In this document: piece after piece, positions 1-13,347 of the stretch | Numbering within the stretch: position 1 is the stretch's first letter | Layout of the letters: the number at the start of each line of letters is the position of its first letter | Assembly (NCBI GenBank): GCA_002794735.1 | Contig: NBAZ01000013.1 | Coordinates: 186,001-250,000, forward strand | Direction of reading: 5' to 3' | Length of the DNA stretch: 64,000 nucleotides | Source of the DNA: Pyrrhoderma lamaoense | Lineage: Eukaryota; Basidiomycota; Agaricomycetes; Hymenochaetales; Hymenochaetaceae | The notes under the pieces: model-generated | Databases searched by the model: none | Told to the model about the DNA's origin: nothing | What the model saw: the letters and a program-made list of their open reading frames with translations, nothing else | Made by a program: the position numbers and the translations under genes

Positions 1-1072
1 TTCACTGCATATGATCGTGCTTCGACTATAAAACCATAGCATCACACGTGTTCCGTGAATGGTTGCACCGAGAGTGAATCGCCGACACAGGTCGACGGCC
101 ATACAATGATAGAGACTGCCAATCATCTGCTCAATATTCTGTGGAGAATAAAATCAGTGACGCGACTAACTGATTTTTGATTTGGAACCTTACATGATGT
201 GTGTCATTATTCGAAGTAGCAGACTTCTTGAATTGAAACGTGAAAGCAACATTATACCAGTGTCTCCCTTCAAGAACCTCTGGGTAGGTGTCACCTGTAG
301 GATTTAGAAATATATGCCCATCAGGCTTAATATCGCTACCATTCAACGACCATGTAGCATGATTCCCATCAGTGTGAAGATAGCAAGTCTTCTTGGGAAT
401 CTTTGCAACTTTTGAAGCTGCATTGGTTATTGCGTCAAAGACATCCTTTAATGGCTTATTGTAGACTTCTGTTTCAAGGGTCCTTCCACGCATAGAACTT
501 GACGAAAAGCCTTCCCAGCAGTATTTCATAGAGTCCTTGTCGTATATTAATGTCTTCTCTTTGATGCACCGTTCCATGATTTTATCGATATTGAACTCCG
601 GTCGTATAGGGGGTAAGACATGTTCAAAGAAGTATTCGACTGAATCATGCCAGACTTCATTTTTTATATGCTTCATAATCGCAGTACGTATACGTTTAGC
701 ATATAAGCTTCGAATTTCACGGTTATCACCCAGTCTGGGAATCCACGGAGTATCCCATTCAATTATCTCTGTTTTCCTATCTGGTGTCGTTTCTCGATCA
801 TTTTGAGAAGTATTAACACTCAAAGGTACCGATATACCAGAGTCATTTATATTGAGATATACCTCCTTCTCCTTCCCCTTCCCCTTTTCCTGTACTTTGC
901 GTTTGGAATTCGTGGTATATGTGGTTACCCTGAATTCGACAATCAGCCTTCACATTGAGAAAGGTAGAATTTCAGATCACCTTTGATATGTATCCGCATT
1001 ACATTTCTTTGACAATTTAGTTGCTTTCTTTCGTACTTGTGATATCTTGGGTTTTGGGACATGTTTTGCCAT
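1..1072 (-). CDS. FunK1-type fungal protein kinase, N-terminal part (cut by left edge)
   Basis: N-terminal region of a basidiomycete FunK1 (Pkinase_fungal) protein; the kinase core lies beyond the window. I place the start at the ATG at 1072-1070 (MAKHVPKPKISQVRKK, a basic leader). The exons join as 1072-981, 929-194 and 138-1, each with GT-AG ends and compatible phases. The middle exon carries a block (HVLPPIRPEF, then YHTDG-like and WYNVAF segments) that is closely paralleled in the next FunK1 gene at 2834-5779. The last exon (NIEQMIGSLYHCMAVDLCRR) matches NIEHMLQSLHHQMVIDPCRR there, so the two are tandem paralogues. This copy shows no frameshift in the visible part. FunK1 proteins are an expanded family of largely unknown function. 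The family call rests on the paralogue, whose kinase motifs are visible. Confidence 0.75.
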
Positions 1073-2833
1073 AGTGGTAGAGGTGAGTGGTTTCACAGAC
1101 GGTGGTGGCGGGAGAACAAAAGCAGTCACATATAACACATCGTGTCACGAACATACCTATTGTTCACTCGTATAATAAACACTGGGCCATTGCACGTGGT
1201 TTAGAAATGGATCAGGGAGTAAAGAAGCTTGATGAGTAAGTGGTAATGATATCAAGTCCTCTAGTTTCCTGATTGTACAGCTGGGGCTTGCAGTATTGCA
1301 GTCGAGGTAGTTAAGGAATCAAGGATACGTATAACATTTCCTCGGCTGTGAGGGCGGGTACCCCTAAGTCAATGTTCAGTAGTCCTGGAGATTTAGTCCT
1401 TATATAAGAGTTTAAAAGAGCAATGGTATATACTGAATAGATATAGAAGGAATATACGTCATCCACCTGTTGCATTCGCTCCAGCTAGAGTTTACCTTAA
1501 GCTTTGAATTACACACTAAACTTGAATCTAAGACCAGGCTGACTCGAAAGCAGTGTGTATCTATGTTTTTATGGTATGTCATGACTTTTTTTGATTTTTG
1601 TTGACACCAACAGTGGACCGACAGGTGTTTAGTTGATAGACACCTATGAATATAACGGAGATATTATAAGATATAAAAAGACTCCATCTGGTCTTAGGTG
1701 TAACGGGTTCCAACCTCTGCCAGTTTATCGAATTTTTTCATACTAGTTCGTTGATGCACGTTTTTTCCTTTTCGATTGTCTCAAGAAATCAGCAATATTC
1801 TTTGAAGCTTGATCGCTCTGAAAACGCAAGGGCCCTCGGATCCTGAAGTACAGATTATTGGATTAGATTGAAGCAATATTGCAGTGATACGTACAGAGTG
1901 GATCTCGTAAGAGCAATTTTGTGACCAATGCATCGTTCTCATGTATTCACTGATTGCACAAGAGCAAGTCGAAGGTTGCATGTTGATGATTCCTACGAAG
2001 ACACCGAATCTGTTTAATATAATTTTTCGTGAAATGTGATTGAAAGTCTCCATCAATACACGTTTCTTTTTGGTCTCAAACAATGCCGTACTAGAGCTTC
2101 ACCGATATTTCCTCGGGTAAACGTACCACTTGAGCTCTATGAAACGTGCATATTTCTATTCTAAATGTCGTACCATATTCTGTTATAAAGTGGAGATACG
2201 TCTAGGAGGGATAGTGTTGTCGCATGGCCGACTCCTTCGAATACACTATTTCAACACTGTTATACAGCGTAATGAGCGACGATCTCTCCGAGGAGATGCT
2301 TCACTTCACTGGCGTAAGTTCCTGTTATTCTAAGACACCAGTTGATAAGATGTTGCTGTGTGCCAAGATATTCATGTAAGAATACGAAGATCAAAGAGCC
2401 TTCTCGTCTTCCATATTCGCCCTCCAAGCGCAGTACCCGGATAGAACAAAGTTTCTGGAGTTGATTGTCAGCCTTCGAGTTGGAGCATGAACTGAAGTGG
2501 CTCCTGATGTTGGACCTGGTAGTGAGTTGCCCATCGGTCTTGGAGTATAACGTTTTGTTATGAATACTCGTAGTCAGCAACATGCATAACACAGCTTGGG
2601 TAAGTTTTAATTATCCATGGAAACTAGATGTTCCCACGCGCTCAAAAAAAACACTTGTGTTTATAATACATATATTATATACACCTCAATCATACATAAA
2701 AACCATTCGGAAAATCAAACATACAAAATACTAGTATTTAGAACTTCTTGAAAAAGTAATGGTATGGTAGAGCAGATATAAAACACAACTAATGAATTGT
2801 GAGAGTGAATAATGATAATTTATAATTATGCTA
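1073..2833. other. Intergenic region between the two FunK1 copies
   Basis: No gene is supported here. Short open frames occur on both strands (about 1781-2083, 2130-2333 and 2260-2592) but have no recognisable motif and lack splice-compatible neighbours. The stretch must contain the promoter of the left FunK1 copy and the 3' end of the right one. Confidence 0.5.
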
Positions 2834-5779
2834 CTACTGTCGCTTTTGTACCTTCGAAAACAAAACTTTAGTTTTTGATCTTTTTGAGATAGCCACCCGA
2901 GTATCTGCAGTGCTAGCTCTTGTCGTCTTTTTAGCAGAGGCTTTTTTTGTCATAGATCTTGTTATACGTCGATTAGCGTCAGGCCTCGGTTTTTTTTTCA
3001 TTGCTTCCCATCTTGATTTCCTAGCGGCATTATGGTCTAGAGAAGAGACCCTATGGTATGGATTATTCCACCCGTATCTTAAGCCAGACCTTAACCTTAT
3101 CCCATCCGCCTCCTTTATCGGCTCATTATTGTGACTATGGCCGGAGACAGAAGAAGAAATTGAGCTGATCTCATGTGTACTATTCGTGGGCCTAAAGAGC
3201 ATATGTCAATCTTATAGAATCTATGATAGACATTACCATTCTGAGATACGTACTTTTGCGATTCTACTGGCTGATCACCATCTCCAGTATTATTGGTAGC
3301 CCAATCGGAACGTGTTCTGCTACTTATACTTCGTGATTCGGTCTGTATTTTTGAAATTTTGACGTCATCATGCGGAACTTTGTTGATATATCTCAAAATC
3401 AACATATGTAATGATCCATTGACTGTCAGCATGATAGGCCTAGTTCCTTTCTTCTCTTCCTCATTATAGTATCCAAGCAATAGTTTTCTGACCACAATGA
3501 CTAGAGCTCTTAAACCTGAAAAGTGACTAGAGGAGTGATTGAGGCGATATTGGAAGTCGCCGACATTGTAGAGGAAGGTCACTCGACTTCTATAATCCAT
3601 ACATCCAGGAAACAATAATCTACAGTTGTGAGCCTGAATCCGTCTTTTTGTCTAGTTTCTTCAGTCGTTGGGCTAGTACCAGAGTCTTCATGGAACTTGA
3701 AAAAAGTCCAGACCATTATCCACCATAATGATTCAAGATCATGAAGATAGTTGGCCCAAATTCCTTGGAAAGGTCTTACTGAAGATTTGTCAGAAGCTTG
3801 AGAGATCGCGTTGTTGAAGATTTCTTCTATTTTACCAGCGTTGTTTAATTCATTTCTAGATAAAATGCCAAGTGCTTCGGAGGACCTAAATTGATAATCC
3901 TGCAACATGATTTCGGCGGACATGAAGTTCGGTGTGCCCTGATTGAACGATTATGTATATTTCTAGTCATGCAAGAAAATAAAACTCACTGTCCTACCAT
4001 CAGGCTCATCTCCTGCTCCCACTCTCTTCGCGAACTCAAGATCTCCGACAAGCCCTCTCTTCTCCCCGCTCGTAGGGTCAATATATAGATATAAATTACC
4101 AGGACTGAGATCTCGATGCACCCATCCTGCCTTGTGGATAACCAAAAGAACTGTGACAATTCAGACACGCCTGGTACATGAACAAGACTACACTCACCTT
4201 TCACAGCACATTCCAAAACTAGGAGCATATCATCCAGATTATCTAGCTCGTCATATGGGATGGCATACTCCTTATACACAATACGATAATGCCAACGATG
4301 ATAGTATGCCTTTCTTCGTTTCTCTTCCAGTAACCGACTCGTATCTTCACCTTCATCATCCTTCTCCTCGCCGCTAATCTTAAGGTCTCCCGTCATAGAA
4401 CCGGCCCTACCTCCATTCCTTTCGTTTTGCAGAACAATATTATATTTTCTAAGAGGACTCTTACCACGGAGAATAGTCTTCTCCGTGTGGTCTTCTTCGC
4501 CTTCGACTTTCACCCTCCCGGATACAATTGGAGTAAGTGTCATGTTCAGAACGATATCTCGCTCTTCCGGATCACTAATATCATCTAAAATCATATCACG
4601 TATCACATCCTCAGTTTTATACTTTTCTCCTGGCCAGAAATCCTTAATGACAACTGGATACTTCTCGTCTTTATCATCAGTACGGAACGCCTTGAATATT
4701 CGAGTTGCAGAAGTATGGATTCCTCCTGCTCTATCGTCCGACAAGATATTTTTAGGACTTGTCCGGTAATGTTTTCCAGATACTTCAAACTCAAGAAGGC
4801 GTTGCCTGCCATCATACTTTGCATTCACTGTCGGATCCCAACCGAGATCGCACTTGTCTGCGAATATAAGAGAGAGACTATCTTGATGATCGTTTTAGGA
4901 TCCTGTAGTGAACTGTGTCAGAGAAATGAAGTGTGAGAAGTATTGAGCCATACGGAGCAGAAATCAAACTCTTCGCTGCATATAGTTGTACTACGAGTGT
5001 ACAACCATAGTCTCATTCGTGTTTCTTCGATAGTAGCGCCAAGAGTGAATCGGCGGCACGGGTCAATGACCATTTGATGATGAAGACTCTGAAGCATGTG
5101 TTCTATATTCTGTGGTTTTCAGAATGTCAGTATACACATAGCGCAGTGAGCTGGAACATTACTTGATATCTCATCTTCAATGATTCATTAGAATGAATAC
5201 TGAATGCGATATTATACCAGTTCTTTCTCGTGTATGTATTGTCTGAGCTCGTCAAGACTAGATGGGCGTCAGCTATGATGTCTCTATCCACTGTTGGCCA
5301 TGTGACGTGCTTCCTATCACAATCGAGGTAACATGTTGTATCTGGCTTTGGAGACTTTACATCTTTCAGGGCTACATCGGTGATTGCATCAAGTATTTTT
5401 TTAAGTAAAGGGATGCAGTCTTCTTCATGGTGTGGTTTTCTTCCCTCAGGTCTTGGAGCAGAGAGTATCCAGGAGTACTTTTTTGAGCGGCCATCTCTCT
5501 TAAGTATTTTGCTCCTACAACATCGCTTCAATATCCGTTCAACGTCGAATTCCGGTAGTATGGGGGCAGTACTTGTTTTTGGAAGTATTCGAATGACTCC
5601 TCCCATACGACACCACCTAGCTGTCCGATAATAGCTTCTCGTGATGATTCGATAGATATGTGCTGAACATCAAGGTTCGCAGCCGCAACCGACGTAGGCT
5701 TCATCGGTATTTCTTTTTCTGCTTCCACAGTTTTATTTGAACCAATGTATCCAATAGAGTCCATATGTACAGCTTTCAT
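2834..5779 (-). CDS. FunK1-type fungal protein kinase, with three apparent frameshifts
   Basis: Near full-length FunK1 kinase. The N-terminal block is followed by FADKCDLGWDPTVNAKYDG, then the kinase core: KYPVVIKDFWPGE with the putative ATP-binding Lys, catalytic loop HRDLSPGN (about 4080-4125), GDLEFAK in the DFG position, GTPNFMSAE, and HDLESLWWIMVW. These are FunK1 hallmarks. At least four introns with GT-AG ends separate the exons, for example near 4195-4150 and 3985-3930. The C-terminus is Lys/Arg rich (ITRSMTKKASAKKTTR). Three one-base losses break the frame: in the G5 run 5564-5568, the AA at 4863-4864 and the T5 run 3645-3649; each repaired reading matches the family. The ATG at 5779 is the first in the conserved frame, although the frame is open upstream to an acceptor-like site near 5982, so a further 5' exon is possible. 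The final exon junction (about 3240-3190) is unresolved; an alternative end is 3115. Confidence 0.7.
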
Positions 5780-5982
5780 TCCCTCTTTCTCTCGTCTCCT
5801 GGGTGCGAGTTCCTCAGTATGGATGAATTCACTGAAACAATGATTAAAATCCGCTTCAGATATCAGGTTCTCAGTTGCCCACCTTCTGATTGAACCCGAG
5901 TTCCTCTTAGTTTGAGAGTTCCTATTTCTGTTGAGGCGTGACGAATTTCGTCTAATTCCCTTACTGTTAGAATCTGTTGTCT

Positions 5983-7452
5983 ACAAGACAAAAGAATAGA
6001 AGTGGTCACAGCCATATCGCGTCGTGTCACAGTTTTGTACCTAGTTTAGAAAAACTCACCTATTATAACGTGATCGTAGATATTACGATATACACAAACA
6101 ATTAGTACAGAACGCGTCCGCGTTATACATGCTATGTATATATGTCACCCTTTTCCTTCGCACGTTGTTACCTCAGTTATAAGCTATATGTAATGTATGT
6201 AAACATACTCTAACGATCCACTCAAACTTCTATTATTCATAATGATAATATATGTACATGTACATATACACATAACTTTCTCTACTTTATTCAGTCTTCA
6301 CGTTCTGTTTTCAACCAGGTCAAGACTCATCTCACGCGAAGAGGCGAAGAGACGATGGAAGCAAACTGACAGGAGTAAAATTGTGTATCGTCAGATGACA
6401 GAACGTCTGCCCCATAATCATTATCATTATCAGGTAGAGTGAAGCGAGGTAAGGGTAGGGGAGGAAAGAAGTACTATCATAATACACCTCAAGCCGAGTC
6501 AAAGAGGATCAATAAGCGAACGAGGTCGAGGTCGAGGACTGAACAATCACCGTCAAAAAAAATATTCGAAACCTGAGCCGAGTTAGACACAGAAGCCACT
6601 TAGAGTTAAACCTATGATATAAAGAAAAACCCTACTAGGGGACCACTTGTACCTCTTCGGGAACAATCAAGAATTTGTGAGATAATTATCGTAATAGAAC
6701 TAAGTGACAGATGGACCTTGCAGTATTATAATTATAACGTTAGATGTACGATTAAACTGATGTAAACTTCGTTGGTAACCCATACTAGTCTTAAATCGTA
6801 CAAGTCACCTCTTTGGAGCTTGATCACTCATCATTCATCACTTTACCTACCCACTTTTTACGGACTTATGGCCTATTACTCCCACTAACCGCTTCAACTT
6901 ATCCCTTCGCTTCGACGTCGAAATCGAAACCAAGTAGAAAGTAGAAAAGAGTAAAATACGTATATGATGGAGGGACACAAAAAAGGAAGACTTCAAAGAG
7001 AAAAAGACAAAGACAAAGACAAAGAATATAGATTCTGGAAAACTTATTATACTATACACCCATACACCTTAACATCTTTTTTTACTTCTTTCTTCCCTCC
7101 CTTTCTTTCTTCTTCTATATATATATAAATGAAGTGAAGTGAAAAGACAAAGACAAAGATTTCCTAATCTACAAGTTTCGTTCTGTTTTAATATGCCCTC
7201 TTCCTTTCCCTTTCCTAGCCGCCTCTCCCCGAATGTCGTTGAGACAAGGGAGGGAGGCGACACATATACCCGCATCACTATCTATCGTACACATACCCCC
7301 CACACACACGAAAAAAAAGAAAAAAAAGCAGTTTCTACCAATAAAGAAAGAAATAGAGAGAGACGAGATAAAAGCAAAAAAAAAAGGGCAAGGAAAAAAA
7401 AAGCAGGTTTTCAGTGTATACTTGATACAACTACTGCCTTGCTCAGAAACTT
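5983..7452. other. Intergenic low-complexity region
   Basis: No gene is supported. A donor-like site near 6060 on the minus strand may belong to an untranslated first exon of the FunK1 gene. From about 6900 the sequence becomes GA/CT rich with A-runs and a short TA repeat near 7117-7128, typical of the 3' flank and spacer in this part of the window. Confidence 0.5.
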
Positions 7453-10400
7453 TTAAGCAGCAAGGTCCCGAGCGAAGTGGAAGAAGTCGACACTGGAGCC
7501 GTTAATTCCGTATTTGTAGATCTAAGTGAGGGGATAGGAATGTGTTAGGAAATCATCTTTGATAGGACGAAAAAAAGAAGGGAGAAGAAAGAAAAAATAC
7601 TCACGAAATGGGAAGCGACCCAACTGGAGAAGAGAGCTCTCTGATACGTCTCAGGTAACCTCTCCAAAAGCTTCTCCAACCCAACTTTCTCAACCAACGT
7701 CTTCGGAATAGCCCTCTTCATCACCCCCTTCCGACTGGGTACGTCCTCAAAGAGATCAGACGCCTCCAATTCTGCCTGAAGCGCGTTCAACGTCCCACTC
7801 AACTCATCCGACAACACAGCACGACTTTTCACACCTCCACCTCTCTCACTCTCTCTCCAAATACAGCTAAACTCCGCCGCGGCGTTCTCTGTTATCTTTT
7901 GTTGAATGTCACGTACGTATGACTGGTAAAACTCTGATGGTTCTCCCTTGTCGTTGAAGACCATCAACTGAAGGTACTCGTCATTCGAGAGTCCCAAACC
8001 GGCCAGAACCTCCAACGAGGAACTCGTCACTCCACCTTTATTCGCCGAGCTGTCCTTGAAGAGTATGACGTTCCTCTTCTCCAAAAACAGTCGAGCTTGT
8101 TGCGTTAAGAAAAGGTTGGCACCTTCGACTATGTACTTGAAGTGTGGTTTACCTTCACTGTCGATAAGCGAAGACACGTTTGAGATGTTCACCGCTTCTG
8201 GACGTCCACCGCAGGGGACGAACAAGTCCGCTTTGAAACGCAAGTGCGCCGTGTTCCTAAAATCGGTTCCGTCAAGGATGATCTCGCCGGACGGTAACTT
8301 CACATCTTGGTCTTCGACGCGGACCAGATACCCATCTTTGCTAAGCTTGCTTTTATCAAAGTTCTCTACGGGTACACGGAGCTTTGCGAGTCGTCGGAGT
8401 TCTTCTCGGTTGATGCCTGCAGGGTCAGCTAGGACACCAGATCCGTCGATGATAGCCACCGTCTTGTCGTTACTCAACAAAATCTCGTTCGAACCCAAGT
8501 CACCGTCCGGTCCACCCGTCTGGACTTTGGTGATATCTTTCTCTTTGAGGCCTAGTCTTTGGTAGATGCCCACAACGTATTGTCTGACGGAGAGTGAAGT
8601 CATTCCGTACGTGTCGTGCGGAACACCACCCAACTTCTCAGCGCTCTTCCCGGTAGTGAACGATTTCCACCACGTCTCAGCTCCACGTTCACGAGCATGC
8701 ACTATGAGCAGCAAAGACCAACATCAACATCAACATCAACATCAACATCAAAATGTTTGTCAGAAGCTATATTCATCCCACACAACACGAATGGAGTAAA
8801 CTCACAAGCAGCCCAGTCCATCATATCCGCAGTCCCCTCATCCGGTCCAAAGAACAACAACTCAGGCCGTCCATAGAGGTCCACGATCTTCTCCTTAATC
8901 CCCGGACTCTGTCCAGGTATCAACAAATCAATCACAGCATCCACATACTTCTCAAACGCAATCCTCGGATTCGCATTCACAGCAGGCAAAATCGTCCCCT
9001 TCGCTCCTCCCTCCGGTATGTCCTTATTCTTCAAGACTGCGTGGCTGCTAACGCGTAGTTTTCGTCAAACAATTGACGTTGGGCGATCGAGTAGGATTCT
9101 TTGTTGCGTGCTCGGACGATTCGGATGCCGCCGCGGGCGACGTCGCGGAAGCGGATGTGGAACCCACGGAACTCGGCTCCGACGATGAAGAACATCCCGA
9201 ATGGTTTTGTTGGGTACTCGACTTCGGGTAGGAAAGTAGGCGCGAGACGGAAGGAGAGAGCGACCTTCGTAGGTTGATAGAAGTTTGTCTTCAATACAGC
9301 CCTGGTTGAAAAAAGAATCACATAGTCATGATGAAAAATTGAAAGAAAAAGAATCACGATGGATTCATTGATGAAGATAAGTTAAAAATAATTCGTCAGT
9401 TAAACATAGCACACACAAGACAGAAATAAGAAACCGAAGATCTTACTTGTTAAAGATAAACAAACTCTCAAGGACCTGCTGAGCATGCTTATTCGTAACC
9501 GTCCTCCTAATCTTATCCCAAAGCTCCTCATCCCCAAGCGGAGCCTCGACCTTCAACCTTTGATACGAAATAGTAGGAACAAGCGTCTGCGCCTGACTAT
9601 CCGCATTAGGATAATGCGTCATCGCAAAATTCACATACAACAAATGGACAAGCTCCGGATAGGCCGCGATGGCTTCCATAATGGACTCCCGCGTGAACGT
9701 CTCCTCACGGAACCTACGCTTGATGTTGTTCAGCACTTCGGCGTGAGAAGCGTTGGATTCGTCTAGTATGCCTTTCAGTGCCAGGTAAGCCGGTCCGAGA
9801 CGGTTACAGAAGTGTTGGGCGAAGATCCAGCCACAGTCTGTTATTAATTATTGAAATTCGAGGGAGCAATAGTCAGAGATTGATAATGATAAGATAAAAT
9901 AGATGTGTTAATGAATGAATGAATGAATCGACGAATGTGTGTATGCCGGGGGAAAACGTGTGATGAAATTCATGAAGAAAAAAAAATGGGAAGGGAAGAA
10001 GTGTAAATGTGTATGTGCGTTTACTTACATGCATAGGTAGCTTCCTGAACCGCATGCCCCGCTTCGTTCGTCCCTCCCCGTCTAAAGAACGGGTTCTCAG
10101 GCAAACAATACAACAAACTCGCCTCTTTCACAACCTGCATTATAGCATGCTCAATCGGCGGAGTCCCCTTCGGAGCCATCCCAGCAGGTAACGGATTCAA
10201 ATAAAGCGAAATAATCGTGATCCCATTCGCAAACTGCTCCACATACTTCCTACTCGCAAACAACGCATAAAAATGGTACAAATCCGAAAGGGCTGAGAAG
10301 AGAGAAGTGGTGGATGCCATTCGGAAACCGATGACAACACGTTTTTCGCGTGAGCCTTCGACGTCGAAGACTTCGATGACGGGTCCGAAACGGGTTTCGA

Positions 10401-11316
10401 CCGTCCACATTATTGCTTGGTATATCGCCAATGTGTTTTGTGAGACTTTCTCAAGAAAGACTGGGTCTGATACTTTACGTATGTCCGTCCTGCCTTGAGC
10501 ATCTTTGATGGATTCTGGTGGAGGTGTTGGGAAGGTACAGCGAGTGATGAAGTAGCAACGGAGTTGTTGAGACGCGGTTGCTGACACGGATCCCCCGGAA
10601 CGGTAAGTTTCCAGTCTGTAGCACAGTTCTGGAGTTGACTTGTCCAGGAACATTTCATCGATACTAATCAATTTTCAATCAATTAGTATTTTTTTTGTGC
10701 CATTATAATTTCGATAACAATAGATTATAATAAATTGTTGTATGCGTTATTTAGAGAAAAATTGTGATCAAAAATGAGTGATACTGCGCATATAATCACT
10801 CAAAACTCAAAAAAAAAGAGCTCAATCCATCAATCGAGAAAGGGGGACAAGCCAAATGAAAACGAAGAAGAGGAAGGGGGAAAAAAGGAAGAAGAACGTA
10901 TGTCGTACCGTTTCTCACAAGTCGCACCAGGACCCGTAGTAGCAGTGACCCCAGGCTTCGAATTATGTATAAACGTCGCCCCACTCCCATCCGGACTAAT
11001 CTTCTCAAGTTCAATAAACAACGCCGAAGGGTCATGTTTCGTAAACGCCAAAATCTTCGCGCCATACAAAGCGAGTACATGATCGGCAACACCCTCAGCG
11101 GTCTCAGCTGTGAAATACGTATCGTCTATCCCAAGTGGTCGTAGAACCAGGCTACTTCGGATTTGACGAGTGGTGGGGGACGAAGCCGGAGTGACCGACG
11201 AGTTGTTCGACTTGGGCTCGTTGGGCATCTTTGCCTTTGAAGACGGGTGTTGTGTACCCTGGTGCGTTGGGCGTTAGGTGACCCGCTCGTTGAGAGATGG
11301 CACTTATGGTTGACAT
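7453..11316 (-). CDS. GDH2: NAD-dependent glutamate dehydrogenase (large fungal type)
   Basis: Catabolic NAD-specific glutamate dehydrogenase that converts glutamate to 2-oxoglutarate and ammonium. The six exons join as 11316-10909, 10663-10029, 9837-9447, 9301-8806, 8701-7605 and 7521-7453, giving about 1032 residues, close to the yeast enzyme. Landmarks are FKGKDAQRAQVEQLV and SEVAWFYDHLG near the start, FRDVARGGIR, KNKDIPEGGAKGT, GPDEGTADMMDWAALHARER spanning an intron, VQTGGPDGDLGSNEI (dinucleotide-binding region), SSANKGGVTSSSLEVLAGL, and the ending YGINGSSVDFFHFARDLAA. Three one-base losses break the frame: G5 at 11175-11179, CCC at 11130-11132 and AA at 9033-9034. Allowing for them, all exon phases agree and the total is a multiple of three, so I read the gene as intact. 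The intron at 8702-8805 holds a hexanucleotide repeat. Confidence 0.95.
8721..8751. repeat. ACATCA hexanucleotide microsatellite in a GDH2 intron
   Basis: About five head-to-tail copies of ACATCA, lying wholly in the intron between GDH2 exons 4 and 5. It is likely length-variable and not translated. Confidence 0.9.
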
Positions 11317-13347
11317 TTGGGTAAGAGGAAGGAAGGAAGAGGAGCAAGGGTGGAGGTAGTAGGAGCAAACCAAGAAGAGACGAAGAAGAGGAAGAAAAGA
11401 AAAAAACGGGATTAGAAAGAGATAGGTAAGAGAGGGATAGAACTCAAGCGTGGGTGGAAGAGTATGTGGTGGTGGTTAGCAGTGAGATGGGATGGAGAGG
11501 ATGAGAGAGGGATGAGGTTGAGTATAAATAACAAATATTTGTGTAGTGTCGACTTGTATGCGTCTTCTAACCGGGCGGCGAGGGCCTCGAACGGCAACTT
11601 GAGCGCGGCACTTGCAACTGGGCACACAGACACAAAACTCTCTCACACGCGCACGCGCACTCATCTCTCACTCACTCTCTCTCCTCCCTCTGTGATCACG
11701 CAAAAAAAGTGCATCCACCTCCCTTCGGACCTTCCTTTTTCATTTACAATATATTCTACTACTACTTAAATTAATCAATTCTCTATTTCTTTTATTATAT
11801 TTATTGAGGCCTTTAATTCGCATCGACTATCATGATCATCATAGAACCTAACCCACTCTCTCAAATAAAATATGTCTCATACATCTACTTTCCTCACTCA
11901 CTCGAACAAGGAACAACAAAACAAGAATAATAAGAATAAAGAATGAAAAAAGACCCCCCTAGTTCAAGTCTAAACCAGCTTTTGTTATAATGTTCACATC
12001 TAACATCTATCTATATCTTTCCGGCTGAGATCCATCCGTAAGGGATTTGTTTCATCTCCTCCCCCCCCCCGTACCAAAATGTGAAACAAGAACTTTAACT
12101 TAGCAACAGGAAGGGGCAGGAGGCTAGTATTGACTTATGACTTGGGCTGTCGCCATCGCCGACGATGACGGCGGGGAGGGAGGGAAGGTCAAGATGGGCA
12201 AGCACAACAGAGTACACAACTATCCTCTGTTCTTGCACCATCACCATCACCCATTTGAAACTAACACTTCTTAAAATATCTCATTACCCATATATAAGTC
12301 ATTTAGGATATTCGTTACGCCCATATACAGTACTTAATAAATAAACAAATTTATTAATATATATTATGTCAATAATAAATAATTTGAATAAAACGGGAAT
12401 AGTGATGGTGATGATGACGATGACGAATCAGAAGAGACGAGGACCCTACAAGTCCTTAGTCCAAACGTCTTTTTGAGCATTTATCGCCCCTCTCTACGAA
12501 CAACCCCCCCCCCCCCACAAGCAAAATACGCAAATAAAACTAATATTCCATAATTCACACACCATAATGGTGATTTATAGTCTTGGTGGTTGTTATTCCG
12601 AAAAAATACATTTGATATCAATTATTATTATTATTAATATATTTGTATATGTAATGGCGCATATGATATTGTGCAAGTGCAAGTGCAAGTGGGTGAGTGA
12701 TGTGGTTGGTTAGTCGGTTAGTTGGTTACTACAAATTACAATGCATCACACACATCACACCTCATCTCTCGCAACCCATCCAGAAGCCAGAGAAAAAGCC
12801 AATTACACTACTACTACACGTAAAAAAGAAAGAAAAAAGAAAAAGATAGTAATAAAACAAAGACAAAAACAAAGACAAATCACTAAAAAAAAAAAAAGAG
12901 GAGTCACGAGTGCACGAGTTCCAAATACATGTCCCGATGTTTTCCATCAAGCCACCCGAAATTGTCTTGGGGGGAAAGAAGGGGCACCTGATCTCCCCAC
13001 CGTAACACATAGCGACACACACAAGGAACCGGAAGTGGGAGTTGGGCCACCTGAGCATGAGCCGGGGCACATTACATCCTGCCCCCCCCAAAAGGGATAT
13101 ACGTTAGATCCTTAAGATCCTTGTACTAGTACTAGTACTAGTTCCTGGGCAACATTAGTTGAAGAAGCCAATACCATCACACATCACACCATCACACCAT
13201 CGGCCATTCCACAATCACACTCTTTCTGACTTTCACCCGTTCCCCCCTCCTCCGACTCCGATCACAATAAACCTTTTTTATTCTCCTATCCCCACACCTC
13301 TCGGATGTCTTTCGGACTTTGGGGAGGGGGGAAGAGCCCCAAGAGGT
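11317..13347. other. Intergenic region upstream of GDH2 and downstream of CDC43
   Basis: No gene is supported. Contents include the GDH2 promoter, AT-rich stretches (about 12300-12400 and 12600-12660), runs of 10 C at 12061-12070 and 13 C near 12504-12516, and repeated ACTAG units near 13124-13141. A 124-codon plus-strand open frame near 12741-13115 is Lys/Thr-rich low-complexity sequence and not convincing. Confidence 0.5.

Noticed and set aside
1781..2592. Possible gene between the two FunK1 copies
   Set aside because: Frames on both strands are short, unrelated to any motif I know, and cannot be linked by plausible introns.
8056..8565. 169-codon plus-strand open frame
   Set aside because: It is the antisense shadow of the long GDH2 exon 7605-8701, with no motif of its own.
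12741..13115. 124-codon plus-strand ORF
   Set aside because: Composition is A-rich tract translation (Lys/Gln runs), and it contains C-runs prone to error; there is no motif.
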